This document shows, one piece after another, positions 9,948 through 18,904 of a stretch of DNA of 59,029 nucleotides. The stretch comes from Muribaculaceae bacterium (GTDB lineage: Bacteria; Bacteroidota; Bacteroidia; Bacteroidales; Muribaculaceae). The notes beneath the pieces were generated by a model. The model had not been told where the DNA came from and made no database searches. It saw only the letters and a program-made list of their open reading frames with translations. Every line of letters begins with the position of its first letter. Positions within the stretch are counted from its first letter, which is position 1. The stretch spans positions 1 through 59,029 of the forward strand of contig JAIDDJ010000024.1 in the NCBI GenBank assembly GCA_029055345.1, read 5' to 3'. The position numbers were made by a program, and so were the translations under genes.

Positions 9948-9990
9948 AATCCGGCTACCGCTCGTCTGCGATAGCCGGATTTAATATTAG
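9948..9990. terminator. bidirectional terminator between the OmpP1/FadL gene and the S9 peptidase gene
   Basis: Perfect 10-bp stem AATCCGGCTA (9948-9957) / TAGCCGGATT (9972-9981) between two convergent genes. A smaller CCGGA/TCCGG hairpin precedes it at about 9921-9935. It can serve both strands. Confidence 0.75.
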
Positions 9991-10017
9991 ATTTAATATT
10001 AGTGGACGAAATCTAAA

Positions 10018-12147
10018 TTACTTTTTGTCGGCATCTGCCTGTCCTGTGGGAGTCTTCAGGTATTTGTCAAGGAAGCGGAAGAAGCATCTCTGCCACAGGA
10101 TTGCATTCTGGGGTTTCAATACCCAATGGTTCTCATCGGGGAACACGAGCATTTCCGTCTCAAGACCGCGCATCTTGGCGGCATTGAAGGCCATCATTCC
10201 TTGAGATGCAAGAATTCTGTAATCAAGTTCGCCTACGGTGACAAGAATAGGAGCAGTCCAATTGTCAACGAATTTGTGGGGGGAGTTCGCATAAGTTTTC
10301 TGAGCCACAGCGTTATCCTTTTCCCAATACGGGCCTCCGAGATCGAAATCGGCAAACCACATCTCCTCAGTTTCGAGATATTGGGCCTCCACATTAAAAA
10401 TGCCGGCATGGGAAATGAGAGCTGCATATCTGCCGTCGTTATGCCCGGCAAGCCAATATACCGAGAAACCTCCGTAGCTTGCTCCGATAGCACCCACGTG
10501 GTCGGCATCTACATAAGGACGCGACTTTATATAATCGGTAGCGGAGAAATAATCCTGCATGTTCTGACCGCCGTAATCACCGGAGATCTGACGGTTCCAT
10601 TCCGTGCCGAAACCGGGCAGTCCCCGACGGTTCGGAGCGATGACAACGTATCCGTGGGCTGCCATTATCATGAAATTCCATCGATAGCTCCAGAACTGGC
10701 TCACAGCCTGCTGCGGTCCTCCCTGGCAATAAAGAATCGCAGGATACTTTTTGTTCGGATCGAAGTCGGGAGGCAGAATCTCCCAGCATGTCATTTCCTT
10801 GCCATCAGTAGTGGGCACCAAAACTTTGTTAACTTCGCCGAGTTTCAGCTGTGAGAGTAATTCCTTGTTCACCTCAGTAATCTGTTTCACTTCTTTGGAA
10901 TTACGGTTCACAACGTACACTTCGTTTGGTTCGCGCATGGAGTGGCGAAGTGTCACAGCCGTGTTATCGTCTATCGGCAATACGCTCGCATAGTCATACT
11001 GCCCTTCAGCCACCGTCTTGATTTCACATGTCTCCACATCAATGCTGAACATCGGCTCCGTGCCCTGATGGTAACCTACGAACCATATGCTCTTTCCATC
11101 GCGGGCCCATGCTATCTGCTCGGGCCAATAGTCCCATTCTGCAGTCAGATCGCGAACCTGTCGGGTCTTCATGTCCATTACGCACAGGCGCTTCTTGTCG
11201 CTTTCATACTTGGCAGTTGGCATAGAGAGCCAGGCGAGCTTGGTGCCATCCTGAGAGAAAACGGGGTCGGTGTCGTAGCCCGGATACTCATCCTCTTTGG
11301 TAAGCTGTTCGGTTTCACCACTCTCAAGAGTATACAAGTAAAGATTGGAATCCGTGGAGAACACATAATCTTTTCCTGTAAGTTTTCTGCTGACATAAAT
11401 CAGAGACTTGGAATCGGGATTCCAGGCGAAAGATTCGGCACCTCCGAATGGCCGCATAGGACATTCATATGGCTCGCCGGCCATGATATCCTTTGCATCT
11501 GTCAGTTCATCGCCATTGATTTCCGCTACGAAGGGATGGGGAATTTTGGTGACCCATTCATCCCAATGCTTATAGCCGAGATCATCTATCACGCGGCCGG
11601 TAGTTTTATCAAGACCGGCATATAGAGTCGAATCCTTGTCGAAAGCTGCAATAGGGGAGGCATAGACAACTTTCTTCTCATCCGGACTGATTACAAAACA
11701 TTCAATGCCATCGGCTACTTTCGAAAGTCGTTTCTCACCCGTGCCGTCTGCACCGATTTTGAAAATCTGTGTCGCTTTCGTATCCTCATCATAGCGGATG
11801 AATGCGATTTTATTTCCTTCGAGCCATTGAAGGTTGCTCTCAGAAGATGCTGTCTTGGTGACACGGCGCATATCTGTGCCATCCGTGTTGACGATGTATA
11901 TCTCGGAATTCCCTTTATTTTCCTCAATATCCTCATAGGTCAGCGTGAAGGCCACGCATTTGCCATCGGGCGAAGGCACAGCATTGGCAACTCTTCCGAA
12001 TGCTTCCAGAATTTCGGGAGTGAGCATTCCGTTCTCTACTTTCACTTCGGGTTTGTCAATGATTTTCGAGTCTCCGGATTTGTCGGAGCATGCCGTCAAA
12101 GCTAGCGGCAAAAGCATTGCACACATTGTAATTCCTGTTTTGTTCAT
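10018..12147 (-). CDS. S9 family prolyl-oligopeptidase-type peptidase, lipoprotein
   Basis: 709 aa exopeptidase/oligopeptidase of the DPP/acylaminoacyl-peptidase group. It has a lipobox LTAC at about residue 20, so it is probably anchored facing the periplasm. An N-terminal beta-propeller (WD40-like TolB repeats, about residues 45-440) precedes the alpha/beta-hydrolase domain with a complete triad: Ser557 (GASYGG), Asp642 (GELDYRI) and His674 (ENHWVL). Such enzymes shorten peptides taken up from the gut or host. It stands alone on its strand, 30 bp after the ygiQ-like gene. Confidence 0.93.
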   Translation of the reverse strand: MNKTGITMCAMLLPLALTACSDKSGDSKIIDKPEVKVENGMLTPEILEAFGRVANAVPSPDGKCVAFTLTYEDIEENKGNSEIYIVNTDGTDMRRVTKTASSESNLQWLEGNKIAFIRYDEDTKATQIFKIGADGTGEKRLSKVADGIECFVISPDEKKVVYASPIAAFDKDSTLYAGLDKTTGRVIDDLGYKHWDEWVTKIPHPFVAEINGDELTDAKDIMAGEPYECPMRPFGGAESFAWNPDSKSLIYVSRKLTGKDYVFSTDSNLYLYTLESGETEQLTKEDEYPGYDTDPVFSQDGTKLAWLSMPTAKYESDKKRLCVMDMKTRQVRDLTAEWDYWPEQIAWARDGKSIWFVGYHQGTEPMFSIDVETCEIKTVAEGQYDYASVLPIDDNTAVTLRHSMREPNEVYVVNRNSKEVKQITEVNKELLSQLKLGEVNKVLVPTTDGKEMTCWEILPPDFDPNKKYPAILYCQGGPQQAVSQFWSYRWNFMIMAAHGYVVIAPNRRGLPGFGTEWNRQISGDYGGQNMQDYFSATDYIKSRPYVDADHVGAIGASYGGFSVYWLAGHNDGRYAALISHAGIFNVEAQYLETEEMWFADFDLGGPYWEKDNAVAQKTYANSPHKFVDNWTAPILVTVGELDYRILASQGMMAFNAAKMRGLETEMLVFPDENHWVLKPQNAILWQRCFFRFLDKYLKTPTGQADADKK

Positions 12148-12177
12148 GTTTCAGTATTTAAGATTAGTACAAAGTAT

Positions 12178-14124
12178 TTATTTTCCATTAGATTTAAAAT
12201 TCCTTTCATTCCTCCCTTTCTGTCTGCCTTTCGTCCTGTCGCCAGATGTGGATTTATGAAATCCGCCCGATGGATTACCCGGATAGAGGCCCTTTATCAA
12301 GTCCGGCCGGTGAAGCTTGTGGAGCTCACTGATTATGGAAGATTTGTTTTCCGGCTTCCACCAGAAAAAGAATTGCCTTTGGGCGAGTTTCTGCTTTTCA
12401 CTCCGGACTGTATATATTTTCTCACCGGTATATGGATGATAGCCCGTATAATATATTTCGGTCGCCACGGTCATGGGCGTAGGTGTAAAATCTTGCACCT
12501 GCTCAAGCTGAAAATTCAGTTTCTTTGTCTCCACCGCCAGTTCCGCCATATGTTCTTCCCGACAAGCAGGATGCGATGAAATGAAATAGGGGATGAGCTG
12601 CTGGTTTTTTCCGGTGGATTTATTCACCTTGTCGAAAATATCCTTGAATTTAAGGAAAAGGGAGAAAGATGGTTTCCGCATCACCTGGAGCACTTCATCC
12701 GATGTATGCTCCGGGGCCACTTTCAACCGACCGCTTACGTGCCTGTCAATCAATTCCTGGATATAGGCGTGGTTGGTGGCATCTGTTTTTTCGGAGCCTG
12801 TGGGGGCCATGGCGAGATCATATCTCACGCCGCTCCCTATGAATGATTTCTTAACACCCGGAATATTGTCGACTTCTCGATATATTTCGAGCAAACCGGA
12901 ATGGTCGGTGTCAAGATTCTTACAAACCTGAGGATGAAGACAGGAGGGCCGCATGCATTTCTTACATATCTCCTTATTCTTTCCACCCATTCCGTACATA
13001 TTTGCCGATGGGCCGCCGAGATCCGAGATGTAACCCTTGAAATCGTGCATCTTCGTCACTTTCCTTACTTCGGCCAATATTGATTCCTTCGAGCGTGAGG
13101 CAATAAATTTCCCCTGATGCGCAGATATAGTGCAGAACGCGCACCCCCCGAAGCATCCACGGTGCATGTTGACCGAATGGCGGATCATTTCGTAGGCCGG
13201 AATATTTTTCCCTTTGTATCTGGGGTGCGGGAGTCGGGTATACGGCAAATCAAACGATGCGTCGATTTCCTCCGTAGTCATGGGAGGCAGCATGGGATTT
13301 ATCTTTATCAATTTCCCTTCGGCGCTTTGCCATATTGTTTTGCCGTGATATTTATTGGATTCTTCTTCGACATGCCGAAAATTAGCGGCCTGCAACCGCT
13401 TGTCGCTCAGACAATCCTCGAAGCTGTTGAGCAGAATATCATCGGGCCCGGGGGGCTCGGATGATATGACAGCAGTCTGAGGGATATCTGTCATTTCTTC
13501 AATGCGTTCGCCTGCATCGAGACGACGCGCTATCTCCTGAACTGTACGTTCTCCCATCCCATAGCTTATCATATCAGCGGCGGATTCCACCAATACCGGC
13601 GGCTTGAGTCGGTCTTCCCAGTAATCATAATGAGCCACTCTCCGCAGAGATGCCTCTATGCCACCGGCAATGACCGGAACGTCAGGATATAGTTCTTTAA
13701 GTATCTTTGAATAGACCACCGTGGGACGGTCGGGCCTCATACCATGTTTCCCGCCGGGGGTGTAGGCATCGTCATGCCGCAGGCGTCGATTGGCAGTGTA
13801 ATGATTCACCATTGAATCCATCGCACCGGCCGATATGCCGAAAAAGAGTCGCGGACGACCAAGTTTCTTAAAGTCTCGAAGGTCATCCCGCCAGTTCGGC
13901 TGCGGCACTATCGCAACTTTATACCCGGCTTTCTGGAGTGTGCGCCCTATTACTGCCGCTCCGAATGAAGGATGGTCCACATATGCATCCCCGCTGAAGA
14001 GGATAATGTCGGCTTGGTCCCAGCCGAGCATATTCATCTCTTCCCGACTTGTAGGAAGGTAGAGTGTTTTATCGTATGCTTCCCTGGGAAGAGAAACGCC
14101 GGATTTATTCTGACTTTTTTCCAT
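12178..14124 (-). CDS. YgiQ-family radical SAM protein
   Basis: 648 aa. The radical-SAM cluster motif CxxxCxxC is Cys324-Cys328-Cys331 in RGCFGGCAFC. An N-terminal B12-binding-like region precedes it, and a second Cys-rich patch (CKKCMRPSCLHPQVC) follows at about residues 385-400, as in YgiQ proteins. The biochemical reaction of this family is not settled. The C-terminus is a basic tail (about 25 residues rich in Lys/Arg/Gly). It overlaps the end of uvrB by 20 bp (14105-14124), which implies co-transcription and probably translational coupling. Confidence 0.92.
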   Translation of the reverse strand: MEKSQNKSGVSLPREAYDKTLYLPTSREEMNMLGWDQADIILFSGDAYVDHPSFGAAVIGRTLQKAGYKVAIVPQPNWRDDLRDFKKLGRPRLFFGISAGAMDSMVNHYTANRRLRHDDAYTPGGKHGMRPDRPTVVYSKILKELYPDVPVIAGGIEASLRRVAHYDYWEDRLKPPVLVESAADMISYGMGERTVQEIARRLDAGERIEEMTDIPQTAVISSEPPGPDDILLNSFEDCLSDKRLQAANFRHVEEESNKYHGKTIWQSAEGKLIKINPMLPPMTTEEIDASFDLPYTRLPHPRYKGKNIPAYEMIRHSVNMHRGCFGGCAFCTISAHQGKFIASRSKESILAEVRKVTKMHDFKGYISDLGGPSANMYGMGGKNKEICKKCMRPSCLHPQVCKNLDTDHSGLLEIYREVDNIPGVKKSFIGSGVRYDLAMAPTGSEKTDATNHAYIQELIDRHVSGRLKVAPEHTSDEVLQVMRKPSFSLFLKFKDIFDKVNKSTGKNQQLIPYFISSHPACREEHMAELAVETKKLNFQLEQVQDFTPTPMTVATEIYYTGYHPYTGEKIYTVRSEKQKLAQRQFFFWWKPENKSSIISELHKLHRPDLIKGLYPGNPSGGFHKSTSGDRTKGRQKGRNERNFKSNGK

Positions 14125-16246
14125 CTGAAGTCCTGTTATCCACCATTTCCTGAAGATGAATCAATTCATCGCGAAGACGAGCAGCCTCTATGAAGTCAGT
14201 GCGTTTGGCCGCCGCAATCATATCACGCTTCACAAGTTCAAGGCGCTTCTCAAGCTCTGATTCCGACATATATCCAAGCACCGGATCAGCCGCAAATTCC
14301 ACCTTATGTTCTTCTTCGATATAAGGACGTGGAGTCTTTCCCGCCATTGCGCCCGAAATATTCTTCCCCGCGGCGTTAGGCTGCTGTGTATGGGCAACCT
14401 TACCTTTTGAAAGCTTCGATTTGTCAACCCTCTTGCTTTCGGAACTCTCGTAAATCTCGATAAGATCGTTGCCCCCTTTCTTCACGATAGGAGTTGGAGT
14501 GATATGATTATCGAGATTATATTGTTTCTGCTTTGAGCGTCGACGTTCGGTCTCATCAATAGTGCGTTGCATGGAATCCGTGACCTTGTCGGCATACATT
14601 ATCACCTTTCCGTTGACATTCCTTGCGGCGCGACCGGCAGTCTGCGTCAGCGAACGATGGTTGCGCAGGAAGCCCTCCTTGTCGGCGTCAAGAATCGCTA
14701 CCAGACTTACCTGGGGAAGATCGAGTCCCTCCCTGAGAAGGTTGACGCCAATCAGTACGTCATAGCGGCCCTCTCTTAAATCTTCAAGAATCCTGATGCG
14801 TTCAAGCGTATCCACATCGCTATGGATATAAGCCGAATTGATACCCCATTTGATTAGATGGCTGTTCAATTCCTCGGCCATGCGCTTTGTCAACGTTGTG
14901 ACAAGTGTACGTTCCCCGGCCTCGATACGCTCCTGAATCTCTTCCATAAGGTCGTCGATCTGGTTGAGCGTAGGTCTTACCTCTATTTCCGGGTCAAGCA
15001 GACCTGTCGGCCGGATTACTTGCTCAGTGAAGACTCCCTCGGTCTGCTGGAGTTCATAATCTCCAGGCGTTGCGCTCACGTAAATTACCTGAGGCGTAAG
15101 TCGTTCAAATTCTTCGAATTTCAGCGGACGGTTGTCAATGGCCGCCGGAAGGCGGAAGCCATATTCAACGAGGTTCATTTTTCGTGAAAGGTCACCACCG
15201 TTCATTCCGCGGATTTGCGGGAGAGTGACGTGGCTTTCATCTATAATAGTAAGGAAATCTTTCGGGAAGTAATCGAGTAGACAGAAAGGACGCATTCCGG
15301 GTTCGCGACCATCAAAATATCGGGAGTAGTTTTCGATCCCGGAGCAATGGCCGAGTTCCTTAATCATCTCGACATCATAGGTGACTCGCTCACGAAGGCG
15401 TTCAGCCTCCAGAACGCGGCCCTCCTTGAGGAAGAATTCGCATTGCGCGCCAAGGTCAAGAGTTATCTGGTCAACAGCCTTTGCAGTCCGTTCTTTCGAT
15501 GACACGAAGATGTTGGCCGGATATATATTGAACCCTTCCAAGTCGGTAAGTGGCATTCCCGAAGTAGGGTCTACCGTCTGTATTTTTTCAATCTCGTTGC
15601 CCCAGAACATGACGCGAAGCTGGATTTCCTCGAAAGAAAGCATAATATCCACCGTGTCGCCTTTGACACGGAACTGACCGCGCATCAGTTCGGTTTCAGT
15701 GCGCGAATACAGAGAATCCACAAGCTTTCGTAGAAAAACGTTGCGCGACATGCGGTCGCCAACTTGGATTTTAACCACAGTCTGGGCGAAATCCTCAGGA
15801 TTTCCCATACCGTAGATACAACTTACCGATGATACCACCACGACATCGCGACGACCCGAAAGCAGGGCAGCGGCTGTGGAGAGCCTGAGCTTGTCGATCT
15901 GCTCATTGATCATCAAATCCTTTTCGATATATTTGTCAGAGCCGGGAATATATGCTTCCGGCTGGTAGTAGTCGTAATAGCTTACGAAATACTGCACCGA
16001 ATTTTCAGGAAAGAAGTTCTTGAACTCGGTGTAGAGCTGAGCAGCCAGTGTCTTGTTGTGGGAAAGGATTAGGGTAGGCCTCTGCACTTTCTGAATCACA
16101 TTGGCCATGGTAAAAGTCTTGCCGCTTCCCGTCACGCCAAGCAGCGTCTGATGGGGAAGACCGTTGAGAACACCCTCCGAAAGCTCTTTTATTGCTTCCG
16201 GCTGGTCGCCTGTCGGCATATAATCGGATGTCAGTTTAAATTCCAT
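14105..16246 (-). CDS. uvrB: excinuclease ABC subunit B
   Basis: 713 aa helicase-like damage-recognition subunit of nucleotide-excision repair; it works with UvrA and UvrC. Walker A GVTGSGKT lies at about residues 38-45, the beta-hairpin region with YYDYYQPEAYIP at about 92-104, Walker B TIIDESHVT at about 335, and helicase motif VI QTAGRAARN at about 540. A C-terminal UVR domain (LEKRLELVKRDMIAAAK...AARLRDEL) contacts UvrC. Full length, no disruption. Its -7 box lies at 16296-16303, and the repeat-rich intergenic region begins just upstream. Confidence 0.97.
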   Translation of the reverse strand: MEFKLTSDYMPTGDQPEAIKELSEGVLNGLPHQTLLGVTGSGKTFTMANVIQKVQRPTLILSHNKTLAAQLYTEFKNFFPENSVQYFVSYYDYYQPEAYIPGSDKYIEKDLMINEQIDKLRLSTAAALLSGRRDVVVVSSVSCIYGMGNPEDFAQTVVKIQVGDRMSRNVFLRKLVDSLYSRTETELMRGQFRVKGDTVDIMLSFEEIQLRVMFWGNEIEKIQTVDPTSGMPLTDLEGFNIYPANIFVSSKERTAKAVDQITLDLGAQCEFFLKEGRVLEAERLRERVTYDVEMIKELGHCSGIENYSRYFDGREPGMRPFCLLDYFPKDFLTIIDESHVTLPQIRGMNGGDLSRKMNLVEYGFRLPAAIDNRPLKFEEFERLTPQVIYVSATPGDYELQQTEGVFTEQVIRPTGLLDPEIEVRPTLNQIDDLMEEIQERIEAGERTLVTTLTKRMAEELNSHLIKWGINSAYIHSDVDTLERIRILEDLREGRYDVLIGVNLLREGLDLPQVSLVAILDADKEGFLRNHRSLTQTAGRAARNVNGKVIMYADKVTDSMQRTIDETERRRSKQKQYNLDNHITPTPIVKKGGNDLIEIYESSESKRVDKSKLSKGKVAHTQQPNAAGKNISGAMAGKTPRPYIEEEHKVEFAADPVLGYMSESELEKRLELVKRDMIAAAKRTDFIEAARLRDELIHLQEMVDNRTSDGKKSE

Positions 16247-16295
16247 ATCGGTTGCTGATGTTGCCTGAATAGGGATTGCAATTTCAAGTAACCTA

Positions 16296-16303
16296 CAAAG
16301 ATA
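16296..16303 (-). promoter_or_regulatory. -7 box of uvrB promoter
   Basis: The minus strand reads TATCTTTG, a full TAnnTTTG match, 50 bases ahead of the uvrB ATG at 16246. No TTTG sits at the ideal -33 spacing. Confidence 0.45.
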
Positions 16304-16359
16304 ATGAATTTATTCAGACATTACTAAATAAAATATGTTAAATCAATAATATTTTTTAT

Positions 16360-16392
16360 GATAACCGGATGATAACCGGATGATAACCGCAT
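16360..16392 (+). repeat. 11-bp tandem repeat, three units
   Basis: GATAACCGGAT at 16360-16370 and 16371-16381, then GATAACCGCAT at 16382-16392. The units are identical except for one base in the last. It lies between the uvrB promoter and a decayed interspersed-repeat copy. Confidence 0.8.
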
Positions 16393-16416
16393 AGCCCCAC
16401 TTTCCTTAACGCTTTC

Positions 16417-16537
16417 ATTAATGCCGGATCTTCTATCTCACTTGAAAGTTGAAGCAAAATATAATATCTCACCATTAATCTTGAAGGAGCAGACGCAATC
16501 ACGGAGTGAAAGGTCGAAAATTTTATTGAATGGAGGC
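16417..16537. repeat. decayed copy of the interspersed TIR element
   Basis: The right end ATTTTATTGAATGGAGGC (up to 16537, then TTA) is a clear terminal repeat. The left part (ATTAATGCCGGATCTTCTATCT from 16417, then GAAGGAGCAGACGCAATCACGGAGTGAAAGG) resembles the internal sequence of copy D with many changes. It shares its flanking TTA (16538-16540) with the intact copy B that starts at 16541, so the two are abutted head to tail. Confidence 0.5.
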
Positions 16538-16540
16538 TTA

Positions 16541-16872
16541 GACCTCATTCAATAAAATATGTTAATGCCAGAGCGGCTATCTTCGAGCTAAAATATTCTT
16601 TTACAGAAGGAGCAACCTTTGAGTTGCGACTGAGGAAAAAGGATATTTGAGCCGAAGAGAGCCGGACGGATGGTAACTTAAAAACATTTGATTGAGGAAT
16701 TAATTAAAATTATTAAAATCTAATGGTAATTAGAAATACCTTATTCTTGCAGCTGCACCTCGGCTATCGTTTTTTGATTCAGTCACATAGCCCGCTATGC
16801 TCCTGAATCTGCAAAGCGATATCCAAGGCACATCTGCGACTCTGGCATTAACAGATTTTATTGAATGAGGTC
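16541..16872. repeat. interspersed TIR element, copy B (332 bp, chimeric)
   Basis: Terminal inverted repeats of 33 bp (16541-16573 and 16840-16872) differ at one position and are flanked by TTA on both sides. Bases 16541-16653 match copy D at 58917-59029 with two mismatches. The last ~120 bases match the reverse complement of copy C (56155-56313) with about three mismatches. The middle (16654-16750) is AT-rich and unique in the window. Both halves fold into long hairpins. No transposase ORF is present, so this is a non-autonomous element or structured repeat. Confidence 0.85.
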
Positions 16873-16880
16873 TTAATATC

Positions 16881-16911
16881 TTTGATATTTCGACTTTTTA
16901 GATTAATTTTG
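16881..16911 (+). promoter_or_regulatory. promoter of the tpiA operon
   Basis: TTTG at 16881-16884 and TAATTTTG at 16904-16911 are exactly 19 bases apart. The leader to the tpiA ATG at 16988 is about 70 nt. The -33 box begins only 9 bases after the right end of repeat copy B. Confidence 0.75.
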
Positions 16912-16987
16912 TGAGTCAAAGCGTAGATTACCCTAAAACAGATTATCTACAGCATTATCGTAAACGAAATTTTAAGGAATTAAAGAA

Positions 16988-17743
16988 ATGAGAAAAAACA
17001 TCGTAGCAGGCAACTGGAAGATGAACACCACCCTCGAAGAAGGAGTGGAACTGGCAAACAATGTGAATGCCTTACTCAAAGACACTAAGGCAAATTGCGA
17101 AGTGATAGTGTGTGTTCCTTTCACTCATCTCACCTCTGTAAATGCCGTTATAGAGCCCGAGCTTGTAAAGATGGGCGCAGAAAACTGTTCGGAGCATGAA
17201 AAGGGAGCTTATACCGGTGAGGTAAGCGCTGCGATGGTTAAATCCACGGGTGCGGACTATGTGATTCTCGGCCACAGCGAACGTCGTCAATATTTTGGTG
17301 AGAATAATGAGCAGCTTCTCAAGAAAACTCAGCTTGCTCTCGCAAATGGCCTGAAGCCTATCTTCTGCGTGGGTGAAGTCCTTGAAGAGCGTGAGAACGG
17401 CTCTTACAACGATGTGGTGAAATCTCAGGTAGAGGCTCTGTTCTCTCTTTCTCCCGATGATTTCTCAAAGATAGTAATAGCTTACGAACCGGTATGGGCT
17501 ATCGGCACCGGTAAGACTGCAACCGCCGAGCAGGCTCAGGACATGCACGCTCATATCCGTAAGGTTGTGGAGGAGAAGTATGGCAAGGAGATTGCCGATA
17601 ATACTTCAATCCTTTATGGCGGTAGCTGCAAACCGTCAAATGCTAAGGAGCTTTTTGCAAAGCCTGATGTAGACGGCGGTCTGATCGGAGGCGCTTCTCT
17701 TAAAGCAGAGGATTTCCTCGGCATCGTAGAGGCTTTTAATTGA
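16988..17743 (+). CDS. tpiA: triosephosphate isomerase
   Basis: Cytosolic glycolytic enzyme that interconverts dihydroxyacetone phosphate and glyceraldehyde 3-phosphate. 251 aa, the family norm for a TIM barrel. All catalytic residues are present: Lys11 in GNWKMN, His96 in GHSERR and Glu167 in [11 protein letters not shown] (with the start of loop 6). The C-terminal phosphate-binding GGASLK is intact. It is first in a run of ten genes in the same direction, with its own promoter. Confidence 0.98.
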   Translation: MRKNIVAGNWKMNTTLEEGVELANNVNALLKDTKANCEVIVCVPFTHLTSVNAVIEPELVKMGAENCSEHEKGAYTGEVSAAMVKSTGADYVILGHSERRQYFGENNEQLLKKTQLALANGLKPIFCVGEVLEERENGSYNDVVKSQVEALFSLSPDDFSKIVIAYEPVWAIGTGKTATAEQAQDMHAHIRKVVEEKYGKEIADNTSILYGGSCKPSNAKELFAKPDVDGGLIGGASLKAEDFLGIVEAFN

Positions 17744-17798
17744 TATTTACCGGGGAATGAGATTCACTGAATCTTTATCTCCTCTTATGTAATATGTC

Positions 17799-18323
17799 GT
17801 GAATCTGAAACTGATAATAGTATCCGCAGTGATAGGAGCCGGGAGCCTTATGCCTCCGGCTCCTGTGGCTGCCGATACCCAGAATCCGGAATCCGGAGCA
17901 AATCCCGTAGAAAAAATAATGCAGGAATCGGAGGGGAACATCATAATTGACATGCCCGATGACATTCTGCATCGGATATTGAAGGATGACGGGCCCAAAG
18001 CCACTTCCCGCTCAAAGAAAACGAACCTTAAGCCGGGCATCAACAAGGTGGATGGTTTCAGAATTCAGGTATTTAGCGATGGCAGCCATCAGAGTTCACT
18101 CGAGTCGCGTGCCCGGGCGAGAGGAAGTGCTATTGTGGCCAGATTCCCGAAATACAGGGGACAGATCTATTCTTTTTCCAGTTCGCCGAATTGGTACACA
18201 AGAGTAGGGAATTTCAAAACATCAGAAGAGGCCTCGGCAGCGCTTATGGAGCTCAAACGCGCGTTCCCTCAGTTTTCAGGAGAGATGCGCGTGGTAAAAT
18301 CGCAGATAGTAATCATAAAATGA
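17799..18323 (+). CDS. exported SPOR-domain protein
   Basis: 174 aa, starting at a GTG (17799); the ATG five bases upstream runs into a stop. A signal peptide (to about residue 25, PVAADTQ) precedes a Lys/Asp-rich linker and a C-terminal SPOR domain (about residues 93-174: GFRIQVFSDGS...WYTRVGNFKTSEEASAALMELKR). SPOR domains bind denuded septal peptidoglycan, so it probably acts in the periplasm in cell-wall or division processes. Its stop overlaps the folE start (ATGA at 18320-18323). A SPOR gene between tpiA and folE is a recurring Bacteroidetes arrangement. Confidence 0.85.
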   Translation: MNLKLIIVSAVIGAGSLMPPAPVAADTQNPESGANPVEKIMQESEGNIIIDMPDDILHRILKDDGPKATSRSKKTNLKPGINKVDGFRIQVFSDGSHQSSLESRARARGSAIVARFPKYRGQIYSFSSSPNWYTRVGNFKTSEEASAALMELKRAFPQFSGEMRVVKSQIVIIK

Positions 18324-18904
18324 AACACTTCAGACACGACCCTGAAAAAGTCGGGCAAATTGCAGCCCATTATAGGGCTATCCTTGAACTTATAGGGGAG
18401 GATCCTGATAGGGAAGGCCTTGTAAAGACGCCTGTGAGGGCAGCCAAGGCTTTGCTGGATATCACGGAAGGGTATTCGCAGAATCCAATTGAAATCGCCG
18501 GTCAGGCTGTATTCGAACATGAAGGCTCGAAATTGGTGATTGTCCGCGATATCGAATTTTACAGTATGTGTGAACATCACATCCTTCCATTTTTTGGACG
18601 GGTGTCGATAGGTTATGTGCCAGATGGCAAGATTATCGGCCTTTCAAAACTGGCCAGGATTGTGGAAACATTTGCAAGAAGACTGCAGGTTCAGGAACGC
18701 CTGACAGGCCAGATTTGCGACCTCCTTCCAAAAGTTATGCCGGTTAAAGGAGTTATTGTGGCCTGTACGGCAGAACACTTGTGTATGAAGATGCGTGGTG
18801 TCGAAAAGCAAGACTCAAAGACCACCACCTATGACTACAACGGAGTGTTCGAAAATGACGCATCGCTGCGTAATGAATTCCTGCTGAGTATTGAATCGCG
18901 ATAA
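18320..18904 (+). CDS. folE: GTP cyclohydrolase I
   Basis: 194 aa. Converts GTP to 7,8-dihydroneopterin triphosphate, the first step towards folate (and, in many bacteria, queuosine). Zn-binding and catalytic motifs are present: SMCEHHILPF and CTAEHLCMKMRGV, with KLARIVETFARRLQVQERLT between them. The frame is open further upstream, but the ATG at 18320 gives the standard N-terminus and overlaps the SPOR stop codon, indicating translational coupling. Confidence 0.96.
   Translation: MKHFRHDPEKVGQIAAHYRAILELIGEDPDREGLVKTPVRAAKALLDITEGYSQNPIEIAGQAVFEHEGSKLVIVRDIEFYSMCEHHILPFFGRVSIGYVPDGKIIGLSKLARIVETFARRLQVQERLTGQICDLLPKVMPVKGVIVACTAEHLCMKMRGVEKQDSKTTTYDYNGVFENDASLRNEFLLSIESR

Noticed and set aside
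16541..16872. Complete insertion sequence
   Set aside because: 332 bp with no transposase frame; only a non-autonomous element is possible.
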